DNA of 64,000 nt from Inquilinus sp042743185 (GTDB taxonomy: Bacteria; Pseudomonadota; Alphaproteobacteria; DSM-16000; Inquilinaceae). The notes under the pieces were generated by a model. The model made no database searches. It worked only from the letters and a program-made list of their open reading frames with translations, and had not been told where the DNA came from. Numbering within the stretch: the stretch's first letter is position 1; every line of letters begins with the position of its first letter. This document shows positions 54,638 to 63,393 of the stretch, piece by piece. A program made the translations under genes and the position numbers. The DNA lies in assembly GCF_042743185.1 (NCBI RefSeq), contig NZ_JBHYMS010000028.1, forward strand, positions 1 through 64,000, in the 5' to 3' direction.

Positions 54638-56548
54638 TCAGGACGGGTCGACCCAGAAGGTGTCGGGGTGGTAGATCCCGAAATGCGCCCCGGGGTCCCA
54701 GGAGAAGATGCCCTTCTCCGGCACGTTGTGCAGCCGGGCCTTGACCACGACCGGCTGCAGCACGCCCTGCACCGTGCCGATCGAGGTCACCTCGTCCGAC
54801 TGGATCCTGATCATCTCGCGGACGATGGCGTCGCGGCGGGCCGCATCGGTGGTGCCGCGCCATTCGTCGTAGAGACCCATCAGCTTTTGGCCGAACTCGG
54901 CATCCGGCTTCTCGCCGGCGGCGCCGGCGGTCTGCACGTACTGGCCCCATTTCGGGTATTGCAGCCAGTTCTGGTCGACCGGCGCCAGCTGCGAGGGCAC
55001 GGTCGTCGGCGTGATCAGGCCGTTGTCCCAGCCGGTCCACACCGACATCACCGTGTCGCCGGCGAAGATCCGCTGCAGGAACACGTCGCGCTGCGACTGG
55101 GCGGTGTGAAGGGAGATGCCGATCTTGGCCCAGCTCTCGCGGACCAGCTGCAGGATGTCGGTCTCGAGAGTGCGCTCGCCGGCGCTCTCGACCACGATCT
55201 CCAGCCGCTTGCCGTTCGGCATCAGCCGGACGCCGTCGCCGTCGCGCTTGGTCAGGCCGATCTCGTCCAGCAGGGCGTTGGCTTTCTCCGGATCGAACGT
55301 GGCCCATCCGGTCGCCAGCGCCTCGTCGTAATAGGGCGATTCCGGCAGCACCGTGTTCTGGCTCGGCCGGGCCTGGCCGAAGAACACGGTCTGGTTGATC
55401 TCGTCGCGGTCGATGCCGAGCGACAGGGCGCGGCGGAAGCGGACGTCGCGGTTGAGAACCCGCCAGTCCTTGTCGTTGCAGTTCAGGTTCGGATAGAGGG
55501 CGACCTCGGAGCCGAGCGCCGTCGGCCACAGCCGCACCTTGTAGCCGCCTTTCTGTTCCCCGGCCTTGAGGAAGCTGATGTTGTCGAAGCGCAGGCCGCG
55601 CGCCTGCAGGTCGGCCTCGCCGGTGCCGGTCTTGGCCGGGATCAGCGAGCCCTCGACCACGTTGACGATGACCCGGTCGAGATAGGGCAGCTGCCGGCCC
55701 TGGCCGTCGACCCGGTGGTAATAGGGGTTGCGGACGAAGACGAAGCGCTCCGCCGGCGCCTTGGTGGTGTTGACCCAGGGCTCCAGCACCGGCAGGTCCG
55801 TATTGGCCGAATCGATCAGCTTCTCGCGCTGCTTGTACAGGGCGACCCAGTTGCGGGCGCCGGCTTGCTTGACCAGCACGTCCAGCGCGGCGGAGTCGGT
55901 GTATTTCTTGTGGAACTGCTTCAGGTAATGCGCTGGCGCGAAGATGTAGAGCGGCGCCGGTCCGGCGAGCGCCGGCAGGAAGTCCGGGTTCGGCTTGGAC
56001 CAGGAATAGCGGACGGTCTGCGCGTCCGGGAACTCGACCTTCGGCTGCTCGCCGTCGACCAGCAGCCGGGTGTCCGGGCCGTAGGGCATCAGCTCCTTGT
56101 CCAGCGACACGTCCTCCCAGAAGTAGCGGAAGTCGTCGCTGGTGAAGGGCTGGCCGTCGGACCATTTGTGGCCCGGCCGCAGATGCAGCGTGAACACCTT
56201 CTCGCCGTCGACATCGACCGACTGCAGGATGTCCGGATGCAGCTTGAAGTCCGGTCCGTAGCCGACAAGCCGGGCATAGCTGTAGGTGTTCATGATCCGG
56301 ATGTCGCGGGCCCGGCCGGCCATCCAGTTGATCTCGCCGCCCGGCTTGCCGGGCTCCTTCCGCTCCGCCGCCAGGTCGACCACCGACGGCACTTCCGGCA
56401 CGCGCTGCGCCACCGGCGGCAGCTTGCCGGCCGCCACATCCTGCTCGTACATCGGCGTCTCGACCAGCGTCGCGGCGCCGGCCGGGACGGCAACAGCCAT
56501 CGCGACGGCAGCCGCGGCGGCCGTGGCCAAACGTGAAATCCAGGTCAT
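54638..56548 (-). CDS. oligopeptide/nickel-type ABC substrate-binding protein (SBP_bac_5)
   Basis: A 636-aa periplasmic protein with a Sec signal (AAAAAVAMAVAVPAGAA). Family marks: FTLHLRPGHKWSDGQPFTSDDF, the YPNLNCNDKD strand and DVRFRRALSLGIDRDEINQ. It is longer than most (500-550), with an N-terminal insertion around GGEINWMAGRARD. The permease and ATPase genes expected beside it are missing on both sides, so it either works with a transporter elsewhere or as a sensor/orphan. Ligand unknown. Confidence 0.92.
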   Translation of the reverse strand: MTWISRLATAAAAAVAMAVAVPAGAATLVETPMYEQDVAAGKLPPVAQRVPEVPSVVDLAAERKEPGKPGGEINWMAGRARDIRIMNTYSYARLVGYGPDFKLHPDILQSVDVDGEKVFTLHLRPGHKWSDGQPFTSDDFRYFWEDVSLDKELMPYGPDTRLLVDGEQPKVEFPDAQTVRYSWSKPNPDFLPALAGPAPLYIFAPAHYLKQFHKKYTDSAALDVLVKQAGARNWVALYKQREKLIDSANTDLPVLEPWVNTTKAPAERFVFVRNPYYHRVDGQGRQLPYLDRVIVNVVEGSLIPAKTGTGEADLQARGLRFDNISFLKAGEQKGGYKVRLWPTALGSEVALYPNLNCNDKDWRVLNRDVRFRRALSLGIDRDEINQTVFFGQARPSQNTVLPESPYYDEALATGWATFDPEKANALLDEIGLTKRDGDGVRLMPNGKRLEIVVESAGERTLETDILQLVRESWAKIGISLHTAQSQRDVFLQRIFAGDTVMSVWTGWDNGLITPTTVPSQLAPVDQNWLQYPKWGQYVQTAGAAGEKPDAEFGQKLMGLYDEWRGTTDAARRDAIVREMIRIQSDEVTSIGTVQGVLQPVVVKARLHNVPEKGIFSWDPGAHFGIYHPDTFWVDPS

Positions 56549-56768
56549 CTGCCTACCCTGTTGTGGGTTTTGGTCGTTTCCCTCGAAGACCGGCAGTATC
56601 GGCCCCGCGGGTGGGGATTGTGAAGCGGGACAATTGGGGCAGGGCGACGACGCGCCACCCTTCTCCAGAATCCATCCGGAACGGAACGGGTCTTCGGAAA
56701 GTCATTACGGGTGAGACCGTCAGCACTTGCGCACGGGCGGCACCGTAGGGACGAACGGAGACGGCGTG

Positions 56769-57209
56769 ATGTCGAATTCGATCTGGAAACGCTACGGCTA
56801 TGGATGGGTGACGCTGGGCTTCTTCGTCATCTCGCTGATCGGGCACTGGCTGTTCGGCTGGTTCGCCTATGTCGACGAGCAGCGGCAGCACGGGGCCGCG
56901 CCGGAGATCGCGGCCTATGTCGTCGAGATGTCGCGCGACACGCTGGAGAACTGGCAGTCGGAATTCCTGCAGCTGCTCTGGCAGATCGGCGGCCTGGCCT
57001 TCCTGCTCTATGTCGGCTCGCCGCAGTCCAAGGAGGGCGACGACCGGATGGAGGCGAAGCTGGACGCCATCCTCGCCGCGGTCGAGCCGGACCGGGCCGA
57101 CGCGCTGATCGACGAGATCGACCGCGACTATGCCGGCCGGCACACCGATCACCGCTGGACCAGGATGGCGGCGTCGGGCGCGCCGTCGCGTCAGCCGCCC
57201 TCGCGGTAG
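56769..57209 (+). CDS. small membrane protein, DUF6766-like
   Basis: A 146-aa protein with two helices (GWVTLGFFVISLIGHWLFGW and LLWQIGGLAFLLYVGSP) flanking an external loop DEQRQHGAAPEIAAYVV and the conserved LENWQSEFLQ, as I recall for the DUF6766 family. A polar C-terminal tail of 60 residues follows. ATG 56769 follows GGAGAC. Function unknown. It overlaps the small leftward gene by 19 bases at the 3' ends. Confidence 0.75.
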   Translation: MSNSIWKRYGYGWVTLGFFVISLIGHWLFGWFAYVDEQRQHGAAPEIAAYVVEMSRDTLENWQSEFLQLLWQIGGLAFLLYVGSPQSKEGDDRMEAKLDAILAAVEPDRADALIDEIDRDYAGRHTDHRWTRMAASGAPSRQPPSR

Positions 57210-57358
57210 TTCCTGCGGACCGCCTCCTCGGAGGCCCGCTTCATCTCCGGGCTGCGGCGGCGACGGCGCCATTGCATGGTGCCGTAGATCATGCCGCCGG
57301 CCAGGATCGCGACCAGCAGCACGTCGATCACCAGCCACAGCCATCCGCCGATATCCAT
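57191..57358 (-). CDS. 55-aa single-helix membrane protein
   Basis: Frame from ATG 57358: one N-terminal helix (WLWLVIDVLLVAILAGGMIY), then a basic stretch WRRRRRSPEMKRASEEAVRR and the end NYREGG. Codon use matches the neighbours and the hydrophobic/basic layout is that of a real small membrane protein. Similar short proteins with R-RRR-xSPE endings exist in related bacteria to my memory. Function unknown. Confidence 0.65.
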   Translation of the reverse strand: MDIGGWLWLVIDVLLVAILAGGMIYGTMQWRRRRRSPEMKRASEEAVRRNYREGG

Positions 57359-57443
57359 AGCCTTCCTGCGCCGTGACCTGGGCGGCGAGCGGCCGCCCTT
57401 CAGAGGGTGACTCCGCGGGCGGTGGTTCGGTTCCCTGGGCGTG

Positions 57444-58562
57444 TCAGGCCGGCCGGATCCGCAGCGCCTCGTCGGCGACGACCTGCTCCTCGTCGGTCGG
57501 GATCACCAGCACGGCGACACCGCCGCCGGGCATGGCGCCGAGCCAGCCGAGCCGATCGCAGATCCGGGCGCGGATCTCCGGCTGGTGCTCGCCGATGCCG
57601 GCGGTGAAGACCAGGGCGTCGAGCCCGCCCAGCGTGACGGCAAGGGCCGCCACCGCCTGGGCGATGCGGAAGGTGAAGATCTCGACCGCCTCGCGCGCCG
57701 CCGGATCGGCGCTGGCCAGCAGCTCGCGCGTGTCGCCGCTGATCCCGGACAGGCCGAGCAGCCCGGCGCGGTGGTACAGCAGGTCCTCCACCTCCGCGAC
57801 CGTCATGCCGCCGGGCCCGAGCAGATGCAGCAGCACGCCGGCGTCGAGCGCGCCGGGCCGGGTCGCCATCGGCACCCCGTCGAGGGCGGAGAAGCCCATC
57901 GTCGTCTCGACGCTGACCCCGTCCCGCAGGGCGCACAGGCTGGCGCCGCTGCCGAGATGGGCGACGACCACACGGCCGGCCGCGATCTCCGGATGGTCGC
58001 GGCGCAGCGTGTCGGCGATGAACCGGTAGGACAGGCCATGGAAGCCGTAGCGCTTGATGCCGCGGTCGTGCAGCGGCCGGGGCAGGGCGAAGCGGCGCAC
58101 GTGATCCGGCTGCCCGGCATGGAAGGCGGTGTCGAAGGAGGCGGTCTGGACGATGCCGGGCCGCAGCGCGCCCATCGCTTCGATCAGCCGCAGCGCCGGC
58201 GGCTGGTGCAGCGGCGCCAGCGGCACCAGCGCCTCCAGCTGCCCGAAGACGTCCCCGGTGACGCGGACCGGGCCGGTGAAGGCCTCGCCGCCATGCACCA
58301 CCCGGTGCCCGGCCAAAGCGAGGCCGTCGAGGCCGAGCCGGTCGTCCAGCACGCCCAGGCAGCCGCCGAGCACGGCCTGCAGGTCGCCCGCATCCGCGAC
58401 GCCGATGCCGATGGGGTCGGAGACGCCCTCCAGCCGCAGCGCCGGCGGCTGTCCCTTGAGGTCGAGCACGGCCTTGGCGCGGCGCACCGCCCGGCCGTCG
58501 CGCGCTTCGAACAGGCCGAGCTTGATCGAGGAGGAGCCGGCGTTGAGGGCCAGGATCTCCAT
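57444..58562 (-). CDS. ackA: acetate kinase
   Basis: A 372-aa ASKHA-fold kinase: LALNAGSSSIKLGLFEARDG at the N-terminus, RYGFHGLSYRF, VVVAHLGSGASLCALRDG and FTAGIGEHQPEIR. It interconverts acetyl phosphate plus ADP with acetate plus ATP. It starts one base after the phosphoketolase stop, so it uses that enzyme's acetyl phosphate. A little shorter than the typical 395-400 aa. Confidence 0.96.
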   Translation of the reverse strand: MEILALNAGSSSIKLGLFEARDGRAVRRAKAVLDLKGQPPALRLEGVSDPIGIGVADAGDLQAVLGGCLGVLDDRLGLDGLALAGHRVVHGGEAFTGPVRVTGDVFGQLEALVPLAPLHQPPALRLIEAMGALRPGIVQTASFDTAFHAGQPDHVRRFALPRPLHDRGIKRYGFHGLSYRFIADTLRRDHPEIAAGRVVVAHLGSGASLCALRDGVSVETTMGFSALDGVPMATRPGALDAGVLLHLLGPGGMTVAEVEDLLYHRAGLLGLSGISGDTRELLASADPAAREAVEIFTFRIAQAVAALAVTLGGLDALVFTAGIGEHQPEIRARICDRLGWLGAMPGGGVAVLVIPTDEEQVVADEALRIRPA

Positions 58563-58563
58563 C

Positions 58564-60924
58564 TCAGTCGAACGGCGCCGCGGTGCCGCGGGCGGGCCAG
58601 CTCCAGTCGGCGACATCCGGCATGTCGCGGCCGTGCTGCCGGACATAGTCGTGATGCTCCGCCAGCCGCTCCTGGAACCGGCGGCGGGCCCGGTCGCCCT
58701 CGGCGCCGAGCTGCGGCAGCCGGTCGATCGCGGCGATGGCCAGGTGGAACCGGTCCAGCTGGTTCAGCACCACCATGTCGAAGGGCGTGGTCGTCGTGCC
58801 CTCCTCGCGATAGCCGTGGACGTGGAAATTGTCGTGGTTGGTGCGCTTGTAGGTCAGGCGGTGGACCAGCTGCGGATAGCCGTGGAAGGCGAAGATCACC
58901 GGCCTGTCCCTGGTGAACAGGGCGGTGAACGTCTCCTCCGGCAGCCCGTGCGGATGCTGCGCCTTCGGCTGCAGCGCCATCAGGTCGACGACATTGACCA
59001 GGCGGATGCGCAGCGCCGGCAGCTGCTCGCGCAGCAGCGACACGGCGGCGACCGCCTCCAGCGTCGGCACGTCGCCGGCGCAGGCCAGCACCACGTCCGG
59101 GTCGCCGTCGCCCTCGTTGCTGGCCCAGCCCCAGCGGCCGATGCCGGCGGCGCAATGGGCGGCGGCGCGGTCGATGTCCAGCCATTGCGGCGACGGCTGC
59201 TTGCCGGCGACGATGACGTTGATCCGGTCATAGGTGCGCAGGCAGTGGTCGGTCACCGCCAGCAGGGTGTTGCCGTCCGGCGGCAGATAGATCCGGACGA
59301 TGTCGGCCTTCTTGTTGACCACATGGTCGATGAAGCCCGGATCCTGGTGGCTGAAGCCGTTGTGGTCCTGCCGCCAGACATGCGAGGTCAGCAGGTAGTT
59401 CAGCGACGAGATCGGCTGCCGCCACTCCAGCTCGCGGGTGACCTTCAGCCATTTGGCGTGCTGGTTCACCATCGAATCGACGATGTGGATGAAGGCCTCG
59501 TAGCAGGAGAACAGGCCGTGCCGGCCGGTCAGGAGATAGCCCTCCAGCCAGCCCTGGCACAGATGCTCGCTCAGCACCTCCATCACCCGGCCCTCGGGGG
59601 CCAGGTGCACGTCCTCGGGCAGGATGTCCTCCATCCACACCCGGTCGGTCGCCTCGAACACGGCGTCGAGGCGGTTGGACGCGGTCTCGTCCGGCCCCAT
59701 CAGCCGGAACGTCTCCGGGTTCTGCCGGATAACGTCGCGCAGCAGCTGGCCCATGGCGCGGGTGGCCTCGCCGCGGCTGCCGCCCGGGCCCGGCACGTCG
59801 AGGGCGAAGCTGCGGTAGTCCGGAAGCTCGAGTTCCTTCCGCAGGCGTCCGCCATTGGCGTGCGGATTCGCGCCCATGCGCCGGTCGCCCTGCGGCGCCA
59901 GCGCCTGCAGCTCCGGCACCAGCCGGCCGGACTCGTCGAACAGCTCCTCCGGCCGGTAGCTGCGCATCCAGGCCTCGAGCTGGGCGAGGTGCTCCGGCTT
60001 GTCGGCGAGGCCGGACAGCGGCACCTGGTGCGACCGCCAGAACCCCTCGGTCTTCAGCCCGTCGACCTCCTTCGGCCCGGTCCAGCCCTTGGGCGTGCGC
60101 AGGACGATCATCGGCCAGGGCGGCCGGGCCAGGCCGTCGGCCTGCGTGCCCGCCCGGATCTCGCGGATGCGGTCGACCACGATGTCGAGGGTGGCGGCCA
60201 TGGCCTGGTGCGTCGGCGCGGGATCGGAGCCCTCGACGAAATAGGGCTCGTAGCCGAAGCCTTCGAACAGCCGCAGCAGCGTCTCGTCGGTCATCCGGCC
60301 GAGGATGGTCGGGTTGGCGATCTTGTAGCCGTTCAGGTGGAGGATCGGCAGCACCGCGCCGTCGACCCGCGGGTTGAGGAACTTGTTGGAGTGCCAGGAG
60401 GCCGCCAGCGGCCCGGTCTCGGCCTCGCCGTCGCCGATGACGCAGGCGACGATCAGCTCCGGGTTGTCGAAAGCGGCGCCATAGGCATGGGCCAGGGCGT
60501 AGCCCAGCTCGCCGCCCTCATGGATCGACCCCGGCGTCTCCGGCGCGGCGTGGCTGGGGATGCCGCCGGGGAAGGAGAACTGTCGGAACAGCCGGCCCAT
60601 CCCCTCCCGGTCCCGACCGATCTCCGGATAGATCTCGGAATAGGTGCCTTCGAGATACGTGTTGGCGACCACCGCCGGCCCGCCGTGGCCGGGGCCGCAG
60701 ATGAAGATCATGTCGAGGTCGTCGCGGGCGATCACGCGGTTGAGGTGGGCGTAGATGAAGTTCAGCCCGGGCGTCGTGCCCCAGTGGCCGAGCAGCCTGG
60801 GCTTGATGTGCCCGATCGCCAGCGGCTCTTCGAGCAGCGGGTTGTCGAGCAGGTAGATCTGCCCGACCGACAGGTAGTTCGCCGCCCGCCAATAGGCGTC
60901 GAGCAGCTCCAGCTCCCGTTCCAT
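58564..60924 (-). CDS. xfp: phosphoketolase (xylulose-5-P/fructose-6-P)
   Basis: A 786-aa thiamine-diphosphate enzyme that splits xylulose-5-P (or fructose-6-P) to acetyl phosphate and an aldose phosphate. Family marks: IGHIKPRLLGHWGTTPGLNF, ICGPGHGGPAVVANTYLEGT, SFPGGIPSHAAPETPGSIHE, the TPP site VIGDGEAETGPLAASWHSNK and NNHDNFHVHGY-type segment (here TNHDNFHVHGYREEGTTTTP). Start MERELELL at 60924; upstream open frame is non-coding. In an operon with ackA and divergent from the pyruvate-oxidase-like gene. Confidence 0.97.
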   Translation of the reverse strand: MERELELLDAYWRAANYLSVGQIYLLDNPLLEEPLAIGHIKPRLLGHWGTTPGLNFIYAHLNRVIARDDLDMIFICGPGHGGPAVVANTYLEGTYSEIYPEIGRDREGMGRLFRQFSFPGGIPSHAAPETPGSIHEGGELGYALAHAYGAAFDNPELIVACVIGDGEAETGPLAASWHSNKFLNPRVDGAVLPILHLNGYKIANPTILGRMTDETLLRLFEGFGYEPYFVEGSDPAPTHQAMAATLDIVVDRIREIRAGTQADGLARPPWPMIVLRTPKGWTGPKEVDGLKTEGFWRSHQVPLSGLADKPEHLAQLEAWMRSYRPEELFDESGRLVPELQALAPQGDRRMGANPHANGGRLRKELELPDYRSFALDVPGPGGSRGEATRAMGQLLRDVIRQNPETFRLMGPDETASNRLDAVFEATDRVWMEDILPEDVHLAPEGRVMEVLSEHLCQGWLEGYLLTGRHGLFSCYEAFIHIVDSMVNQHAKWLKVTRELEWRQPISSLNYLLTSHVWRQDHNGFSHQDPGFIDHVVNKKADIVRIYLPPDGNTLLAVTDHCLRTYDRINVIVAGKQPSPQWLDIDRAAAHCAAGIGRWGWASNEGDGDPDVVLACAGDVPTLEAVAAVSLLREQLPALRIRLVNVVDLMALQPKAQHPHGLPEETFTALFTRDRPVIFAFHGYPQLVHRLTYKRTNHDNFHVHGYREEGTTTTPFDMVVLNQLDRFHLAIAAIDRLPQLGAEGDRARRRFQERLAEHHDYVRQHGRDMPDVADWSWPARGTAAPFD

Positions 60925-61035
60925 GGCTTGGTTCTCCGATATCCCGCCCGGTCGTCTTCCCCAGTGATCTGAAGCGGACCGGCGATAATTCCAGGCCGTG
61001 CCGGCCATTCTCCGGAAAACGGTCGGGCCCGGACC

Positions 61036-61061
61036 GGAACGGCTCGTCCGCGGGCGCTGTT
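61036..61061 (+). promoter_or_regulatory. candidate EcfG-type promoter of the TPP-enzyme gene
   Basis: GGAAC at 61036-61040 and TGTT at 61058-61061, 17 bases apart, 45 bases before the start. Alphaproteobacterial general-stress promoters read GGAAC-N16/17-cGTT. The match is short and could be chance. Confidence 0.35.
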
Positions 61062-61105
61062 GCCGAACTGAATCCCACTCAGTCTCAGCCATGGGAGAAT
61101 GCGCG

Positions 61106-62863
61106 ATGGCCCGCCCGACCGCCGGCGACGTCCTGGTCGAAACCCTGATCGACTGGGGGGTGGACACCGTCTTCGGAATTCCCGGCGACGGCATCAACGG
61201 GGTGATCGAGGCGCTGCGGACCCGGCAGGACCGGATCCGCTTCATCCAGGTGCGGCACGAGGAATCGGCCGCTTTCGCCGCCTGCGCCTACGCCAAATGG
61301 ACCGGCAAGCTGGGCGTCTGCCTCGCCACCTCCGGCCCCGGCGGCATCCATCTGCTGAACGGGCTCTACGACGCCAAGCTGGACGGCCAGCCCGTGCTGG
61401 CCATCACCGGGCTGCAGTTCCACGACCTGGTGCACACCTTCACCCAGCAGGATGTCGAGCTGGACAAGCTGTTCGCCGATGTCGCGGCCTACAACGTCCG
61501 GATCATGGGGCCGAACCATGTCGAGAACGCGGTCGAGCTGGCCTGCCGGACGGCGCTGGCCCGGCGCGGGGTGGCCCATGTCACCATCCCGGTCGACATG
61601 CAGTCGCAGCCGGTCGAGGCACGGACGCGGTCGGAGCGCAACGTGCCCGGCCACGCCTCCGACGTCATGGCCCCTCCGGCCCAGATGCCGGGCGAGGACC
61701 AGATCGCGCGCGCCGCCGCGATCCTGAATGCGGGGAAGAAGACGGCGATCCTGGCCGGCCGCGGCGCGCTCGGCGCCCGCGACGTGCTGGAGGCGGTGGC
61801 GGAGCGGCTGGGCGCGCCGGTGATCAAGCCACTGCTCGGCAAGGGCGTGCTGCCGGACGACAGCCCCTGTTCGACGGGCGGCATCGGGCTGCTCGGCACC
61901 CTGCCGTCGCAGGAGGCGCTGGAGGACTGCGACACGCTGCTGATCGCCGGCAGCGCCTTCCCCTATATCGAGTACTACCCGAAGCCGGGGCAGGCGCGGG
62001 CGGTGCAGATCGACCTCGACCCGCAGCGCATCGGCCTGCGGTACCCGGTCGAGGCCGGCCTGGTCGGCGACACGCGGAAGGTGCTGGAGCAGCTGCTGCC
62101 ACGCCTGGCCCATCGCGACGACCGCTCCTTCCTGGCCGGGGCGCAGGAGGGAATGAAGGCGTGGAACGCGCTGATGGTCGAGCGCGGCACCCGCCAGGAC
62201 CAGCCGATGAAGCCGCAGGTGGTGGCGCATGAGCTGGACCGGCTGCTGCGTCACGACGCCATCGTCGCCACCGATTCCGGCACCATCACCACCTGGGCGG
62301 CGCGGCACCTGACGATGCGGGACGGGATGATGTTCTCCTGCTCCGGCAACCTCGCCTCGATGGCCTGCGGCCTGCCCTATGCCATCGCCGCGGCGGTCGC
62401 CTATCCGGACCGGCAGGTGGTGTGCTTCATCGGCGACGGCGGGCTGACCATGCTGATCGGCGAGCTGGCCACCTGCGTGAAGTACAACCTCGACATCAAG
62501 ATCGTGGTGATCAAGAACAACGCTCTCGGCCAGATCAAGTGGGAGCAGATGGTGTTCCTGGGCAACCCGGAATATGTCTGCGAGCTGCAGCCGGTCGACT
62601 TCGCCGCGGTGGCCCGGGGCTTCGGCGTCGCCGGCTGGTCCGTGGACGACCCGGCCCGCTGCGGCGAGGTGCTGCGCGAGGCGATGGCGGCGCCCGGCCC
62701 GGCCCTGGTCGAGGCCATCGTCGACCCGCACGAGCCGCCGATGCCGGCCAAGGCGACGCTGAAGCAGGCGGCGCATCTGGCGGCGTCCCTGGCCCGCGGC
62801 ACGCCGGCCCGGCGCAAGATCGCGATGACGGTCGCCTCCGACACGGTGCGGGAGCTGGTCTAG
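61106..62863 (+). CDS. TPP-dependent pyruvate-oxidase-like enzyme (PoxB family)
   Basis: A 585-aa enzyme of the acetolactate-synthase/pyruvate-oxidase family: FGIPGDGINGVIEALRT, the catalytic Glu in QVRHEESAAFAACAYAKWTG, TSGPGGIHLLNGLYDAK, and the TPP site FIGDGGLTMLIGELATCV with NNALGQIKWEQM. The pattern is closer to PoxB than to acetolactate synthase. PoxB makes acetate and CO2 from pyruvate with quinone as acceptor; an acetyl-phosphate-forming oxidase is the alternative. ATG 61106 has GGGAGAA upstream; ATG 61091 is possible. Divergent from phosphoketolase by 181 bases, so acetate/acetyl-P metabolism is grouped here. Confidence 0.88.
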   Translation: MARPTAGDVLVETLIDWGVDTVFGIPGDGINGVIEALRTRQDRIRFIQVRHEESAAFAACAYAKWTGKLGVCLATSGPGGIHLLNGLYDAKLDGQPVLAITGLQFHDLVHTFTQQDVELDKLFADVAAYNVRIMGPNHVENAVELACRTALARRGVAHVTIPVDMQSQPVEARTRSERNVPGHASDVMAPPAQMPGEDQIARAAAILNAGKKTAILAGRGALGARDVLEAVAERLGAPVIKPLLGKGVLPDDSPCSTGGIGLLGTLPSQEALEDCDTLLIAGSAFPYIEYYPKPGQARAVQIDLDPQRIGLRYPVEAGLVGDTRKVLEQLLPRLAHRDDRSFLAGAQEGMKAWNALMVERGTRQDQPMKPQVVAHELDRLLRHDAIVATDSGTITTWAARHLTMRDGMMFSCSGNLASMACGLPYAIAAAVAYPDRQVVCFIGDGGLTMLIGELATCVKYNLDIKIVVIKNNALGQIKWEQMVFLGNPEYVCELQPVDFAAVARGFGVAGWSVDDPARCGEVLREAMAAPGPALVEAIVDPHEPPMPAKATLKQAAHLAASLARGTPARRKIAMTVASDTVRELV

Positions 62864-62895
62864 GCGCGGCCGTCCGAGGCGACGCTCCGGGCGCG

Positions 62896-63111
62896 TCAGG
62901 CGAAGATCGCGATCAGCAGGAGCACGGCCGCGACCAGGAGGCCGACCAGGATCGGCAGCGTCGAGTGGCGGCCGCCCTCCTGCTCCGGCCCGCGCGCCAG
63001 GCTGGTGTCGAGCGCGCTCTCGATCGCCTGCCGCCCCTCTGGCTCGCCCTCCACCGGCCGGCCCACGGCGTCGCCCGGGCCTCGCCGTGCCGTCTCGGGA
63101 TCCGACGTCAT
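62896..63111 (-). CDS. 71-aa tail-anchored-like membrane protein
   Basis: A polar 50-residue N-terminal part (MTSDPETARRGPGDAVGRPV ...) followed by one C-terminal membrane helix (LPILVGLLVAAVLLLIAIFA) ending at the stop, the layout of a tail-anchored protein. ATG 63111; a further 15 upstream codons are open but Arg-rich and unlikely. Function unknown. Confidence 0.6.
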   Translation of the reverse strand: MTSDPETARRGPGDAVGRPVEGEPEGRQAIESALDTSLARGPEQEGGRHSTLPILVGLLVAAVLLLIAIFA

Positions 63112-63273
63112 GTCTCGTCTCCACCGGCAATCTCCGCGGCGGCCGGACATGGCCACCGCTGACGGATCAATGGCGGCGGGCAGCGTCCCGTTCCGGTCGC
63201 ATGGACCGGGCGGTGCCGGTCGTCCCGGACGATGCGGGAAGAACGGCGGCGTCGATGTCGGGGACGGGAAAGA

Positions 63274-63348
<75 letters not shown>

Positions 63349-63364
63349 GCCGCAGGGCGGGCAC

Positions 63365-63393
63365 CCTATACAGGGCGCGCGCCGCAGCGTCAA
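63365..63393 (-). promoter_or_regulatory. sigma-70 promoter of tRNA-Thr
   Basis: TTGACG (63388-63393) and TATAGG (63365-63370) with exactly 17 bases between, 17 bases before the tRNA 5' end. The -35 overlaps the hemY stop codon. Confidence 0.8.

Noticed and set aside
58129..60972. A 947-codon plus-strand frame across ackA and the phosphoketolase gene
   Set aside because: Low-complexity Arg/Gln/Val-rich shadow of two well-identified minus-strand genes.
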